From Clostridium sp. CF012 (GTDB lineage: Bacteria; Bacillota; Clostridia; Clostridiales; Clostridiaceae), in assembly GCF_018861755.1 (NCBI RefSeq), contig NZ_JAHLEF010000009.1, positions 62,001-126,000 on the forward strand: DNA of 64,000 nucleotides. The letters run 5' to 3'. Position numbers and translations under genes: made by a program. A model generated the notes under the pieces. It saw only the letters and a program-made list of their open reading frames with translations, did no database searches and was not told where the DNA came from. Shown in pieces: positions 1 to 8,727 of the stretch. Within the stretch, counting starts at the first letter, position 1. Each line of letters begins with the position of its first letter.

Positions 1-358
1 TAATCAATTCATTTGTATTTAATGGCTTTATAATATATTTAACAATGCCTTGGTCAATAGTCTTTATTATTGTCTGACTGTCTGATAAAGCAGAAATAAC
101 TATCACGGGACAAGAAGAACCTGTTTTTCTAATCTCATCTATTAGCTGAATTCCACCCATAACAGGCATAATAAGATCTGTTAAAACTAAATCAGGTCTA
201 TTTTCATTAAATGTCTTTAGCCCTTCCTCTCCATTCTTTGCAGTTAATAAGACTCCAACCCTTCTTTTTAAAAATATTGCCAGCTCGTTTCTAGCAAAAT
301 CCTCATCTTCAATATATAATACCTTAAGGTTATTTAGCAAATTACTATTTTCTATCAC
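1..358 (-). CDS. Response regulator receiver domain (partial)
   Basis: This is the N-terminal receiver of a two-component response regulator; the gene continues beyond the left edge of the window. The reading frame on the minus strand starts at a GTG at 358 behind a G-rich ribosome site and reads VIENSNLLNNLKVLYIEDED. The acidic pair of the receiver (ED), the phospho-acceptor region (LVLTDLIMPVMGG), the conserved Ser/Thr (VIVISAL) and the Lys of the KP motif (YIIKPL) are all present. It overlaps the end of the upstream histidine kinase by 14 bases, so the two are translationally coupled and form one system. The output domain, if any, is outside the window. Confidence 0.85.
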   Translation of the reverse strand, partial: MIENSNLLNNLKVLYIEDEDFARNELAIFLKRRVGVLLTAKNGEEGLKTFNENRPDLVLTDLIMPVMGGIQLIDEIRKTGSSCPVIVISALSDSQTIIKTIDQGIVKYIIKPLNTNELI

Positions 359-2828
359 CTTCAATTTTATCCCCCCCATTTTCTGGTATTGTAACCTTAA
401 TAGTCACACCTGCTACATGTTCAAGAAGTTCAACTCTGCCACTCATATTATTTTCGATAATTAACTTAGTCATATATAATCCCAGTCCAGTTCCATTTTT
501 GTCACCCTTTGTAGAAAAATAAACATCAAATACTTTATCAACATTCTCTTCTTTTATTCCACCGCCATTATCACTTATTTCAACTGCAATCATTTCTCCT
601 TCTTTATAAACTTCAATAGCAATTTCTCTATTTGAATGAAACTGTTCCGATAAGGCATCAATAGAATTACTTATAATATTAAATATAGCTTGAGAATATT
701 GATTAGCATATCCAAAGGCTGCCACTTCATTTTTTGTATCCATTAATATATTAACCTTATTAAATTTTAAGTTTTCATCAACTAATTCCAATACAACATT
801 TATATTTTCGCATATTGAAAAATTTGTTTTTCCTTTTTGAGGGTTTAAAAAATACCTAAAATCGTCTATAGTATCTGACATTCTTCTTATTAATTTTCTG
901 CATTTTCCAACTACATTGTCAACTACCGCAGGCTCAAGTTCATCATAAATGGAAGCATCTTCTAGGTTTGAAATAATAAGCCCTAAATTATTTAAGGGTT
1001 GCCTCCATTGATGTGCTATGTTCCCTATCATTTCACCCATTGCAGCAAATCTAGCTTGATATATGAGTAAGGCCTCTTTTTTCTTATTTTCATCCATTTC
1101 ATTTTTGAACATTCTTTCAAGTTCAAGATTAATCTTTTCTAATTTTAAGGATAATTGGCTTTTTTCAGTAGATAAAGAATATATTCCCTCTGAAGTTTTG
1201 TATTCTGACATTGAATCATTTGGCTCCACTTCAGGTATACCAGAGGCAATTTCATTAATTATTCGTCTAAATCTGCTTTCACTTCTCCTAACAGTCTCTT
1301 CCTCAGTTTTTGTATTTGTTATATCTAAAACCATACCCATATTAACTTTATTATCACTATATTGATCGAAAATTGAAGTCATAAAAAGCTTACCACAAAT
1401 CAAACGGCCATCTTTTCTAATGTATTGTTGCTCTATTTCATAGCTTTCAATTTCCTCCTTTAAAAATCTATCCTTTAATTTTAAAACATTGTCATCTTCT
1501 GGAATAATTAATTCAAAAATACTTCTTCCAATGACATCCTCTTCATTATAACCTGTCATATCTAACCATCGTTTATTAACTTGTAATATAATGCCTTTTA
1601 TTGTTGTAATTGTTATTCCAAGAAGTGCACTACTAAACATAGCCTCGTATCTTTGTGTACTTCTAATAATTTTCTCCTCAGCTTTTTTTCTCTCATTGTT
1701 TTCTTTTTTTAGCATGACATTATTAGTAGTTAACCGAATTATAAAATATATTAAAAATATGCAGAAACTACCTATCATTAAAGCAATAAATATCATTTCT
1801 AACCTTTTATTTCTATTATTAATAATCTTATCATAATTAAATATAAATGAGCTAAAATCAGGTGTCCCCTTTACAATTCCAAGCTTCAATAAAGTCTCTT
1901 GCATTTTCATCCATCTGTTGGGATTAATATTCCCGATTTCAACCACGGGATGAAGAGTTAATTCTGCTACTTTCTTTTCTTGAAAAAGGTTATAGGCCTC
2001 TAACTCCTTCACTGACTGCCCTTCAATCTTAAATTCTGTGGAAATTCGTTTCGCTATCTCCACGGGATGTTCTAAAGCATATTCCCAGCCTTTAATACTT
2101 GCTTTTTTAAATTTTTCAACCAAGTCTGGATTTGTTAAGGCTAAATCTCTTTTCGTGAATAAAGAATCTCCATAAAAGTCTATTCCATAGTCAATGGGTT
2201 TTATTATCCTTAAGGATAAGCCGGATTGTTGTGCTAGATAAGGAATAGTTCCTAGATAGCCTGGAATTATATCATATTTACCTGTTGCTAAATCCTCTGC
2301 TGAAAATTCAGTAGAATAGGATAACATTTTAGTATTACCAGGTTTAATGCCCTCATTTTCCAGCATAGCTTGAAGTTCAATATCTAATAAATCATTTTTC
2401 CTCCTGGCAGTATTGAGTTTTGTTAAATCAATTATTCCTCTATAGGGAGTATCTGACTTCATATAATATTCAACTGCACTACGTTGAAATAGTGAAGCAA
2501 CAATACAAAGCTTTGCCCCTTTATTTTCTTCCATTAATACATCATCTGATCCAATTCCAAAATCTGCCCGCCCCTCAAGAACCTCCTTAGTTGCAACCAA
2601 TATGCTCTTGTTTGAGGTAAATGCAGACTTTATTTCTACATCCAACCCGACCGCATCGTAAAGACCCATCCATTTTGCAACATAGTACCCTGCAAACTGA
2701 TATTGATGGTTCCATCTTAGTTGTAGAACCACTTTTTTATTATTTTGTGCATAAGCTGCGCAATTGATTTTAAAAAGTACAAATACGGTTAATAATAATA
2801 AAGTTTTCATTAAAAATTTCTTCTTCAT
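345..2828 (-). CDS. Sensor histidine kinase with NMT1/THI5-like periplasmic binding domain and PAS
   Basis: This is an 827-residue hybrid sensor. An N-terminal signal/anchor is followed by an SsuA/THI5/NMT1-like substrate-binding domain (about residues 30-320; motif LQLRWNHQYQFAGYYVAKW), as found in periplasmic binding proteins for pyrimidine thiamine precursors or sulfonates. A transmembrane helix lies near 345-368 and a PAS domain near 390-510. The kinase core has the H-box IAHQWRQPLNNL near residue 605, the N-box NIISNSIDAL and the G-boxes DNGGGI and GTGLGLYM. The family pattern suggests that an extracytoplasmic ligand is captured directly by the kinase. The ligand is not identifiable from sequence; thiamine-precursor-like compounds are a guess. 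It is cotranscribed with the downstream receiver protein. Confidence 0.88.
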   Translation of the reverse strand: MKKKFLMKTLLLLTVFVLFKINCAAYAQNNKKVVLQLRWNHQYQFAGYYVAKWMGLYDAVGLDVEIKSAFTSNKSILVATKEVLEGRADFGIGSDDVLMEENKGAKLCIVASLFQRSAVEYYMKSDTPYRGIIDLTKLNTARRKNDLLDIELQAMLENEGIKPGNTKMLSYSTEFSAEDLATGKYDIIPGYLGTIPYLAQQSGLSLRIIKPIDYGIDFYGDSLFTKRDLALTNPDLVEKFKKASIKGWEYALEHPVEIAKRISTEFKIEGQSVKELEAYNLFQEKKVAELTLHPVVEIGNINPNRWMKMQETLLKLGIVKGTPDFSSFIFNYDKIINNRNKRLEMIFIALMIGSFCIFLIYFIIRLTTNNVMLKKENNERKKAEEKIIRSTQRYEAMFSSALLGITITTIKGIILQVNKRWLDMTGYNEEDVIGRSIFELIIPEDDNVLKLKDRFLKEEIESYEIEQQYIRKDGRLICGKLFMTSIFDQYSDNKVNMGMVLDITNTKTEEETVRRSESRFRRIINEIASGIPEVEPNDSMSEYKTSEGIYSLSTEKSQLSLKLEKINLELERMFKNEMDENKKKEALLIYQARFAAMGEMIGNIAHQWRQPLNNLGLIISNLEDASIYDELEPAVVDNVVGKCRKLIRRMSDTIDDFRYFLNPQKGKTNFSICENINVVLELVDENLKFNKVNILMDTKNEVAAFGYANQYSQAIFNIISNSIDALSEQFHSNREIAIEVYKEGEMIAVEISDNGGGIKEENVDKVFDVYFSTKGDKNGTGLGLYMTKLIIENNMSGRVELLEHVAGVTIKVTIPENGGDKIEGDRK

Positions 2829-3047
2829 TTTCCCCCTTAAACACTTGCTAGAAAAGTGTATTCTGTAAATTTTCTATAATAACTGACTTCCAAATTCATA
2901 GTATAATAAAAATGCTTTTGAATACAAAAAAATATCATATTTAGTATAAATTACTATACGAATAATATATCACAAAACAATCAAAAATTAAAAGTAATAA
3001 TTCTTATGTTAACATCGACTACACTTAAATATTTAAGTAATCTCCAT

Positions 3048-3076
3048 TTGACATATTGAGTGACCTATAGTAAAGT
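3048..3076 (+). promoter_or_regulatory. Promoter of the preQ1 leader / HgdB-like operon
   Basis: TTGACA at 3048-3053 and TAAAGT at 3071-3076 are separated by 17 bases. The queD leader has the same arrangement (TTGACA, 17 bases, TAAAAT). The predicted start lies just before the aptamer. Confidence 0.7.
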
Positions 3077-3097
3077 TTATAATTATAAAACATAATA

Positions 3098-3139
3098 AGA
3101 CAGTTCTAAACCATCCTGTCTATAAACAAAACTAGGACG
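3098..3139 (+). promoter_or_regulatory. preQ1-I riboswitch aptamer (copy 1)
   Basis: AGACAG (3098-3103) pairs with CTGTCT (3116-3121). The loop carries GTTCTAAACCATC, and the A-rich tail ATAAACAAAACTAGGACG matches the class I preQ1 H-type pseudoknot. It is followed immediately by an intrinsic terminator, so it probably acts by ligand-dependent transcription termination. Bases 3094-3158 are identical to 12670-12734 in front of queD. Here the controlled genes are an HgdB-like protein and its ATPase activator rather than classical que genes. Confidence 0.9.
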
Positions 3140-3141
3140 TA

Positions 3142-3195
3142 ACTACCGTTTTAGGTAGTCTTTTTTGTTTAAGGGCGGTTTGCGCCCTTTTTTAT
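3142..3195 (+). terminator. Riboswitch terminator plus second hairpin
   Basis: ACTACC/GGTAGT (3142-3159) is followed by a T run (3161-3166), forming the expression-platform terminator. A second G/C hairpin (AGGGCG...CGCCCT) with another T run follows at about 3172-3195. A weaker equivalent is present after the queD riboswitch. Confidence 0.8.
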
Positions 3196-3282
3196 TTGCA
3201 CAATTTTTATACATATAAAAAATTAACAGGTTATATTAACTTACATCTGTCAAATATTATCTATAACACGGGAGGATTCATA

Positions 3283-4293
3283 ATGAAAAAAATAGGATTA
3301 ACAACTACCGTACCAGTAGAGGTTCTCATTGCAGCAGGTTATACCCCTATAGATTTAAATAATATTTTTATAACCTCTAAGGACTACTTGAAATATATAG
3401 ACATTGCAGAAAGAGATGGGTTTCCTAAAAGCTTTTGCACTTGGACAAAGGGAATTTATGGAGCATGTATGCAAAACGACATCACAGAGATAATTGGAGT
3501 AGTGGAGGGAGATTGCTCTAATACAAAAGCCCTTATTGACGTACTTGAGTTAAAAGGGATTAAAGTTTATCCCTTTTCCTTTCCGCATAGCCACAAGATA
3601 GAGGATGTAGAACGTGAAATAAATGAATTTATGAACACCTTTAATGTAGAAATTGAAGAAGTTGAAGTGGTTAGAGAAAGGCTAAATGAAATTAGATCAC
3701 TAGCTAAAGAAATTGATGAGTTGACCTATATTCACAATAAAGCTACCGGCTTTGAAAATCACCTATATCAAGTTTCTACAAGTGATTTTAATGGAGATAT
3801 AGATATATATGAAGCTGAGCTAAAAAAAGTCATTTGTGATATGAAAAACAGGAAACAAGTATTTAAAAAACTACGACTTGGATACATTGGGGTTCCCCCT
3901 ATGACTTCCGATATATATGAATTTGTTGAACTATTTGATGCTAATTTTGTATACAATGAGGTTCAAAGGGAATTCGCTTTTCCAAGAGCAGATAATGCAT
4001 TAGATATATTTCAGCAATATTACGACTACACTTATCCTTATGATAGTAAATTTAGGATTAAAGAATTACAAATACAAATCAATGAAAGAAAATTAGATGG
4101 TATTATTCACTATACTCAAGCCTTTTGCTATAGAGCAGTAGAACATATTGTTTTAAAAGAAAATTTAGATATTCCCATATTAAATATCGAAGGTGATAAG
4201 TTAAATGTCTTAGATGCAAGAACAAAACTTAGGTTAGAAGCCTTTCTTGATATGCTACTAGATTTAAAGGGGGTTAAAAAATGCGTGTATTAG
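3283..4293 (+). CDS. HgdB/double-cubane-cluster-like (2-hydroxyacyl-CoA dehydratase family) reductase
   Basis: The protein has 336 residues; ATG 3283 is chosen because GGGAGG lies at the right distance, whereas an upstream ATG at 3196 lies in the leader with no ribosome site. It belongs to the COG1775-type family (HgdB, BcrB/C, YjiM, double-cubane proteins). Candidate cluster cysteines are C52 (FCTW), C62, C78 (EGDCSN) and C282 (TQAFCYR). The C-terminal block NIEGDK...LDARTKLRLEAF is typical of the small single-subunit members. Such proteins accept electrons from an ATP-driven activator and perform demanding reductions or dehydrations. The activator gene overlaps by 13 bases. Control by a preQ1 riboswitch points to a deazapurine or queuosine-pathway substrate; that is inference. 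No substrate can be read from the sequence. Confidence 0.88.
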   Translation: MKKIGLTTTVPVEVLIAAGYTPIDLNNIFITSKDYLKYIDIAERDGFPKSFCTWTKGIYGACMQNDITEIIGVVEGDCSNTKALIDVLELKGIKVYPFSFPHSHKIEDVEREINEFMNTFNVEIEEVEVVRERLNEIRSLAKEIDELTYIHNKATGFENHLYQVSTSDFNGDIDIYEAELKKVICDMKNRKQVFKKLRLGYIGVPPMTSDIYEFVELFDANFVYNEVQREFAFPRADNALDIFQQYYDYTYPYDSKFRIKELQIQINERKLDGIIHYTQAFCYRAVEHIVLKENLDIPILNIEGDKLNVLDARTKLRLEAFLDMLLDLKGVKKCVY

Positions 4294-5039
4294 GTATAGA
4301 CCTTGGAAGTCGCGAGGTTAAAATTGTTTTAATGGAAGATAATAAAATAATACAAAAGGTAAAAGTCAGTACCATGAACTTTTACAGAAATTACTGCGAC
4401 TATGATGGTAAAGTTGTTGTTAATTTAGAAAAGCTTCATATGAGTCGAATAGATAAGGCAGTGTCTACAGGCTACGGAAAAAACAACACTGATTTATTGC
4501 TATTCACCCCAATAAACGAACTAAAAGCCCATGTGTACGGAGGCTTCTATCAAACTGGTCTAAAGGATTTTATACTCTTAGATGTAGGTGGACAAGATGT
4601 TAAGGTTGTAAAAGTGGAAAAGGGCCTCATTACAGACCTAGAACTTAACGAAAAATGCGCTGCCTCCTGTGGTAGATATTTAGAGAATATGGCAAATGTA
4701 CTTGAAGTATCACTTGATGATATGAGTGTGCATTATGAAAATCCTGTGGAACTTAATTCAACCTGTGCTGTATTCTCAGAGTCAGAGTTAATTGGCAAAA
4801 TAGCTGAGGGCGTAAGTATGGAGTGCTTGTGTTCTAGTGTTAACTACTCTCTATACAAGAGACTTAAGCCTCTTTTAGGTAAATTTAAAGGTAAAAAATT
4901 AATCTTAACTGGCGGCGTTGCAAATAATACTGCAATAAAAAAATATTTAAAACAAGATTATGAAGAGATAGTATCTATTGACGAGCCGCAATTTAATGGC
5001 GCCATTGGGTGCTGTTATTATGGAAGCAAGTTTTTATAG
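4281..5039 (+). CDS. BadF/BadG/HgdC-type ATPase activator (archerase)
   Basis: This is a 252-residue ASKHA-fold ATPase. The phosphate-binding motifs are GIDLGS (5-10) and DVGGQDVK (101-108), and the adenosine motif is LTGGVANN. C126 (NEKCAAS) and C162 (NSTCAVF) match the two cysteines that, in the homodimer, hold the bridging [4Fe-4S] cluster of HgdC/YjiL-type activators. It delivers low-potential electrons to its partner at the cost of ATP. It overlaps the HgdB-like gene by 13 bases, so the two form one translationally coupled unit. A 45-base remnant of a second copy of this gene start is at 8728-8772. Confidence 0.92.
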   Translation: MRVLGIDLGSREVKIVLMEDNKIIQKVKVSTMNFYRNYCDYDGKVVVNLEKLHMSRIDKAVSTGYGKNNTDLLLFTPINELKAHVYGGFYQTGLKDFILLDVGGQDVKVVKVEKGLITDLELNEKCAASCGRYLENMANVLEVSLDDMSVHYENPVELNSTCAVFSESELIGKIAEGVSMECLCSSVNYSLYKRLKPLLGKFKGKKLILTGGVANNTAIKKYLKQDYEEIVSIDEPQFNGAIGCCYYGSKFL

Positions 5040-5058
5040 CACGGCTTGTTTATTATAA

Positions 5059-5100
5059 AAATCCCACTGCATCCTTTGATAGCAGTGGGATTTTATTCTT
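5059..5100 (+). terminator. Intrinsic terminator of the reductase/activator operon
   Basis: AATCCCACTGC and GCAGTGGGATT form a perfect 11-bp stem followed by TTTATTCTTT. It separates convergent genes and may work in both directions. Confidence 0.85.
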
Positions 5101-5111
5101 TATTTATTCAA

Positions 5112-5131
5112 CTTGCCACGTGGATGGCACC
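5112..5131 (+). repeat. Dispersed palindromic repeat, copy A
   Basis: The sequence is CTTGCCACGTGGATGGCACC. It abuts the stop codon of the PfoR-like gene, with the GGCACC end facing that gene. Confidence 0.85.
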
Positions 5132-6163
5132 TTATGCTGCAATAGCCTCTTGTTCCACTTTTTTATTTGCCTTCTTTTTAATATAAAGAGTTACAGTAGA
5201 ACCAAGTAGTCCACCAATAATTCCGCCACATATAGCAAATAATACTGCAAAAACAACGGCTTTAGGTTCATTGAACCCAAATGGTGCTAACAATCCTGGA
5301 ATAGGTGAAGCTGTACCTGGAGCATTATTTATTATTTTAAAATAGGCAGCACTTAAACCAGCTAGTCCACCGCCTATGAAATTTGCGCAATATATGGGAA
5401 GTGCGTTTGCAGTTACTATATCAGCTTGTGTTAGTGGTTCAAGCATTACAGCTACTACATTACTTTTATCACCTAGTTTAAGCCTTTTGAACATTATACC
5501 GTTTGTAAAAGATCCACCAACACAGGCGATAGATGCTATACCCATTGCAAGACCTTGTAATCCAAGCATTGCTGTTAGTGCCATAGAACTTAAAGGAGAT
5601 GTACATATCATTTTCATAATTCCTCCTAATAAGAAACCCATCACATAGGGCGACTGTACAGCAGCAATCGTTATCATACTTCCAATGCTAAGTAAAGTTG
5701 AGTTTACTATTGGATCTACCCCGAAAGCAATTCCTCTTGCAAGGGGTGCAATCAAAAGAGCACCAACTATTATATCTAATCCTTTTGGGAGTTTTTTCTC
5801 TAAAACTGGTCCGATAAATGAAATTATATACCCAGCTACAAATCCTGGAAGAATACCATATCCCAATACCGCAGCACCAGCTGTTACTGCATATACAGGA
5901 TTTAGTCCCATGTTTAAACCAACTAGTATTACAGCAGCAACTCCTCCCATATTTCCAGAAGAAGTACCTACCTCACCTAAAAATTTAATGTGTAATAGAT
6001 TCCCGCTTATGTACTTATGTATTGCTTCAACTAAAAATGTTGCTACAGCAGCATTTGCAAGTCCAGACATAGCCTTTTGACCTTTAGGCATTTTTAAACT
6101 AAAAAGTGAAAACAAGAATAATGTGAAAAGTAATAATCCAATACCTTTAATTAATATAAACAT
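5132..6163 (-). CDS. PfoR-like PTS EIIC-type membrane protein
   Basis: This is a 343-residue polytopic protein with about ten hydrophobic helices and glycine-rich segments (GTSSGNMGGVAAVILVGLN, ICGGIIGGLLGS). It resembles the PTS_EIIC_2 family, which includes the PfoR 'toxin regulator' proteins of clostridia. Whether family members transport or only regulate is unsettled, and no EIIA or EIIB partner lies nearby. The ATG at 6163 has an AGGAGGAG-type ribosome site. The gene is monocistronic and ends against the repeat at 5112. A perfect 11-bp hairpin lies about 75 bases upstream. Confidence 0.8.
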   Translation of the reverse strand: MFILIKGIGLLLFTLFLFSLFSLKMPKGQKAMSGLANAAVATFLVEAIHKYISGNLLHIKFLGEVGTSSGNMGGVAAVILVGLNMGLNPVYAVTAGAAVLGYGILPGFVAGYIISFIGPVLEKKLPKGLDIIVGALLIAPLARGIAFGVDPIVNSTLLSIGSMITIAAVQSPYVMGFLLGGIMKMICTSPLSSMALTAMLGLQGLAMGIASIACVGGSFTNGIMFKRLKLGDKSNVVAVMLEPLTQADIVTANALPIYCANFIGGGLAGLSAAYFKIINNAPGTASPIPGLLAPFGFNEPKAVVFAVLFAICGGIIGGLLGSTVTLYIKKKANKKVEQEAIAA

Positions 6164-6236
6164 ATTCTCCTCCTTTGTGTTTTAAAATAACTGTAATTGA
6201 TTTTCAATATTATGATTTGTCATACAATTATTATAA

Positions 6237-6262
6237 TTGCGAAGTTTCAAAAAACTTCGCAA
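6237..6262. promoter_or_regulatory. Perfect inverted repeat upstream of the PfoR-like gene
   Basis: Two 11-base arms (TTGCGAAGTTT / AAACTTCGCAA) are separated by 4 bases. It lies 74 bases before the PfoR-like start, with no T run on the gene strand. It is a candidate operator or leader hairpin. Confidence 0.4.
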
Positions 6263-6325
6263 GACTTCAAAATACAATAAAAAAATATTTTATAGTAATA
6301 AATTAGTCCATCAAAATAACAAAGC

Positions 6326-6379
6326 AAAAGATAGGGACAGCTAATAATTTTTATAAATTATTAACTTTCCCTATCTTTT
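6326..6379 (-). terminator. Terminator after the glnL-like gene
   Basis: Perfect 12-base arms AAAAGATAGGGA and TCCCTATCTTTT enclose a further AT-rich inner stem. It lies 42 bases after the glnL-like stop codon. Confidence 0.65.
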
Positions 6380-6420
6380 GTATCTTTTGCATACTCACTT
6401 TCCACAGAGTGCCCCTTATT

Positions 6421-7263
6421 TTATTTTTCACAATAGGAAATAAGTCCATCAACAAATTTTTTTATGGTTACTTTACCTCTATCAGAACTCTTTTTTCTGA
6501 TATAGTCCATTTCTTTTTTTACCTGCTCAAAGTTAAAAAGTCCATTTGAGTATTCTACAAAAACATCGTTCATATAATCTTCTATTCCTAAACTCGCAAT
6601 ATTGCTCAAACCGGTGGAAATGGTTCTTCTAATTCTTTGTTCCATTGATTTAGGATTATCAGTAAATTTGTTACATAATTCTTTTAACGTATAGTTCTCC
6701 ATGTATTCATTATTTTTCATTAAAAATACAGTAATATCAATTAAGTCTTTACTGCCCACTTCGCCTATTATTCCTATTCTAAGCATTATATTTTTTATTG
6801 TTTGTATTTCATCTTCTGATTTTAAACAATTACTATCTAGAATGATGCTAGTATCTTTATTAAAAAGTTTCTGGATTTTATTTAAAGTTCGGTTGGTTTC
6901 TAAGTTTTCAGATACTTTTTTTATAATAGTTTCAATCTCAACTGCATTTATTGGTTTTTGTATGTAAAATTCTACTCCATTTTTATAAGCTTTTTCAATC
7001 ATATTCTTAGCTGATACCTGTGAAATCATTATAAATTGCATTTCAGGACGCGTAGGTTTTACCTTCTTAACTATGGATAATCCATCAACGCCAGGGATGA
7101 AAAGATCCACTAAAACTATATCTGGATTCAGACACTGAATCTCTTTTAAACCTTCTCAACCCTCAAGAGAATAACCTATAACTGTACCCAAATCCCTATC
7201 ACATATTATCTTTTCTAAAATCTTAACAATATTAATATCATCTTCGATTATAAATATATTCAT
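6421..7263 (-). pseudogene. GlnL/YcbB-type response regulator interrupted by in-frame TGA
   Basis: Read from ATG 7263, the frame gives a receiver start (MNIFIIEDDINIVKILEK) and reaches an in-frame TGA at codon 36 (7156-7158). It then continues without further stops to 6421: EGLKEIQCLNPDIVLVDLFI, the KP motif (YIQKPIN) and a C-terminal YcbB-type domain (about residues 140-280). Intact length would be 280 residues, as in GlnL. The start overlaps the kinase stop as TAATG. A re-start at the internal ATG at 7110 would lack the acidic pocket and phospho-acceptor region. The gene is therefore a nonsense allele, a sequencing error, or read through. Confidence 0.8.
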
Positions 7264-8549
7264 TATGAGTCCTCCAGTTCTGATTTATTAATAGTTATGT
7301 AAAAAGTAGTTCCAACATTTTCTATAGAATTTACTTCAATAGTGCCTTTTAAATCTTCTTCAACAATATTTTTAACGATACTTAATCCAAGACCACGATT
7401 TATTTCACCAGTACTGTAATTGATTTTAGTTGAGAATCCCGGAGAGAATATGTACATTAGATCACATTCTTTTATTCCAGAGCCTGTATCACTTATTACA
7501 AAAATAAATTTTTCATCTATTGACTTCTCTTCAAAGGAAATAGAAATGTTATTAGTTGTAGTGCATAGTGCATCTAGTGAATTCATGATTAAATTTCTGA
7601 AAATAGACATAAGATAATAATGCTTAGTTGTATAGAAATTCTTATTTATGTTAAAAATCAAATCTACATTAAGTTCTCTAAATTTCACTTCATTTTTCAT
7701 GCTATCTTCTAATATATTAATAATATCTTTAAAATACATACCTTTGTCCTTAGTCTTATCTTCTGTTATTTCTTCAATACCTCTTACAACAAGACCATAT
7801 TCTTTCTTTATTTCGTGAACATCTTTAGCAATATTTAAAGACCGCTGAGCCCAGGTGTCCGATTCTTCCTTTATAGAGATTTTTTCAAATAATTCATAGG
7901 CATTACTCATGATTTTTTCTATGCTGCTCATATTTTTTTTCATCCAATACATTTCTGTTTTTAAATCAGAAGTTAATAGTAGAAGTTTTTTATATCTTTT
8001 TTCATGTTCCTCTTTTAGAAGAAGTAACTTATAAAACTTTAGACTATTTAAGATTATTAAACTTATAATAGAACGTATAACTGCAACATACAATAATGTA
8101 GTGACTACATTTAATTTTAGCATGGTAAAGTCCCCAAGATTTCTTGTTAATATTTCTATAAAATTTCCTAGGTAATCACTTAATATCAATGTTATTAATA
8201 ATCTTTTTAAATCAATTGTGGTTATTGCTTTACTGAAAATCTTAAAAAATATACTATAAAAAGCATAAAAAAATATTTCCGGAAAATAAGCTAATAAAAT
8301 TTCAATAAAGCTCCCATTTTCAATAAAATAGATACCTACTCTTAAAAAGTAAACAGAAACAGCACACATAACCCCTGTTTTTATGGTATCTAGTTCATCA
8401 AAAAAGTATAAAAATACAGGAAACAATATTATTGCCACAGAAACTCTAAAATCAGATATAAGCAAATTCATATTTATTTGTGAAGTGATTGCAATAACTA
8501 TAGATATTGCAATCATTCTTTTTAATTTGTTAGTCTTTATAATCTCCAT
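7263..8549 (-). CDS. GlnK/YcbA-like sensor histidine kinase
   Basis: This is a 428-residue membrane kinase. About six hydrophobic helices fill residues 10-180 and are followed by a coiled linker and a HATPase domain (SIFRNLIMNSLDAL, ISDTGSGI, GLGLSIVKNIVEEDLKG). The phospho-acceptor region is non-canonical, as in the DcuS/GlnK-type kinases. The partner is the YcbB-domain regulator directly downstream (TAATG overlap). In Bacillus this pair responds to glutamine and activates glutaminase and a glutamine transporter. Neither target is in this window, so the glutamine role is by family only. Confidence 0.75.
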   Translation of the reverse strand: MEIIKTNKLKRMIAISIVIAITSQINMNLLISDFRVSVAIILFPVFLYFFDELDTIKTGVMCAVSVYFLRVGIYFIENGSFIEILLAYFPEIFFYAFYSIFFKIFSKAITTIDLKRLLITLILSDYLGNFIEILTRNLGDFTMLKLNVVTTLLYVAVIRSIISLIILNSLKFYKLLLLKEEHEKRYKKLLLLTSDLKTEMYWMKKNMSSIEKIMSNAYELFEKISIKEESDTWAQRSLNIAKDVHEIKKEYGLVVRGIEEITEDKTKDKGMYFKDIINILEDSMKNEVKFRELNVDLIFNINKNFYTTKHYYLMSIFRNLIMNSLDALCTTTNNISISFEEKSIDEKFIFVISDTGSGIKECDLMYIFSPGFSTKINYSTGEINRGLGLSIVKNIVEEDLKGTIEVNSIENVGTTFYITINKSELEDS

Positions 8550-8727
8550 ATTTATTTATCCTCGCAATAAAATTTAAAATATAATAATGAAATTCTTCAT
8601 AGAATTTAAAGATTTACAAGTTAATAGTAACATTTTAATATATATGTTACAATTTTATTTGTTATTTTGTTGTTTTTTGTAGTATTTACAAAATGTGTAA
8701 TGATGGAGTTTTCAAGGGGGGTAAAAA

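Noticed and set aside
1063-1365. Long plus-strand ORFs opposite the histidine kinase and other genes
   Set aside because: They are shadows of AT-rich genes in other frames, without ribosome sites or recognisable domains.
7156-7158. TGA as a selenocysteine or reassigned codon
   Set aside because: The position corresponds to a surface residue of a receiver domain, no SECIS-like hairpin was seen, and all other genes use TGA as stop.
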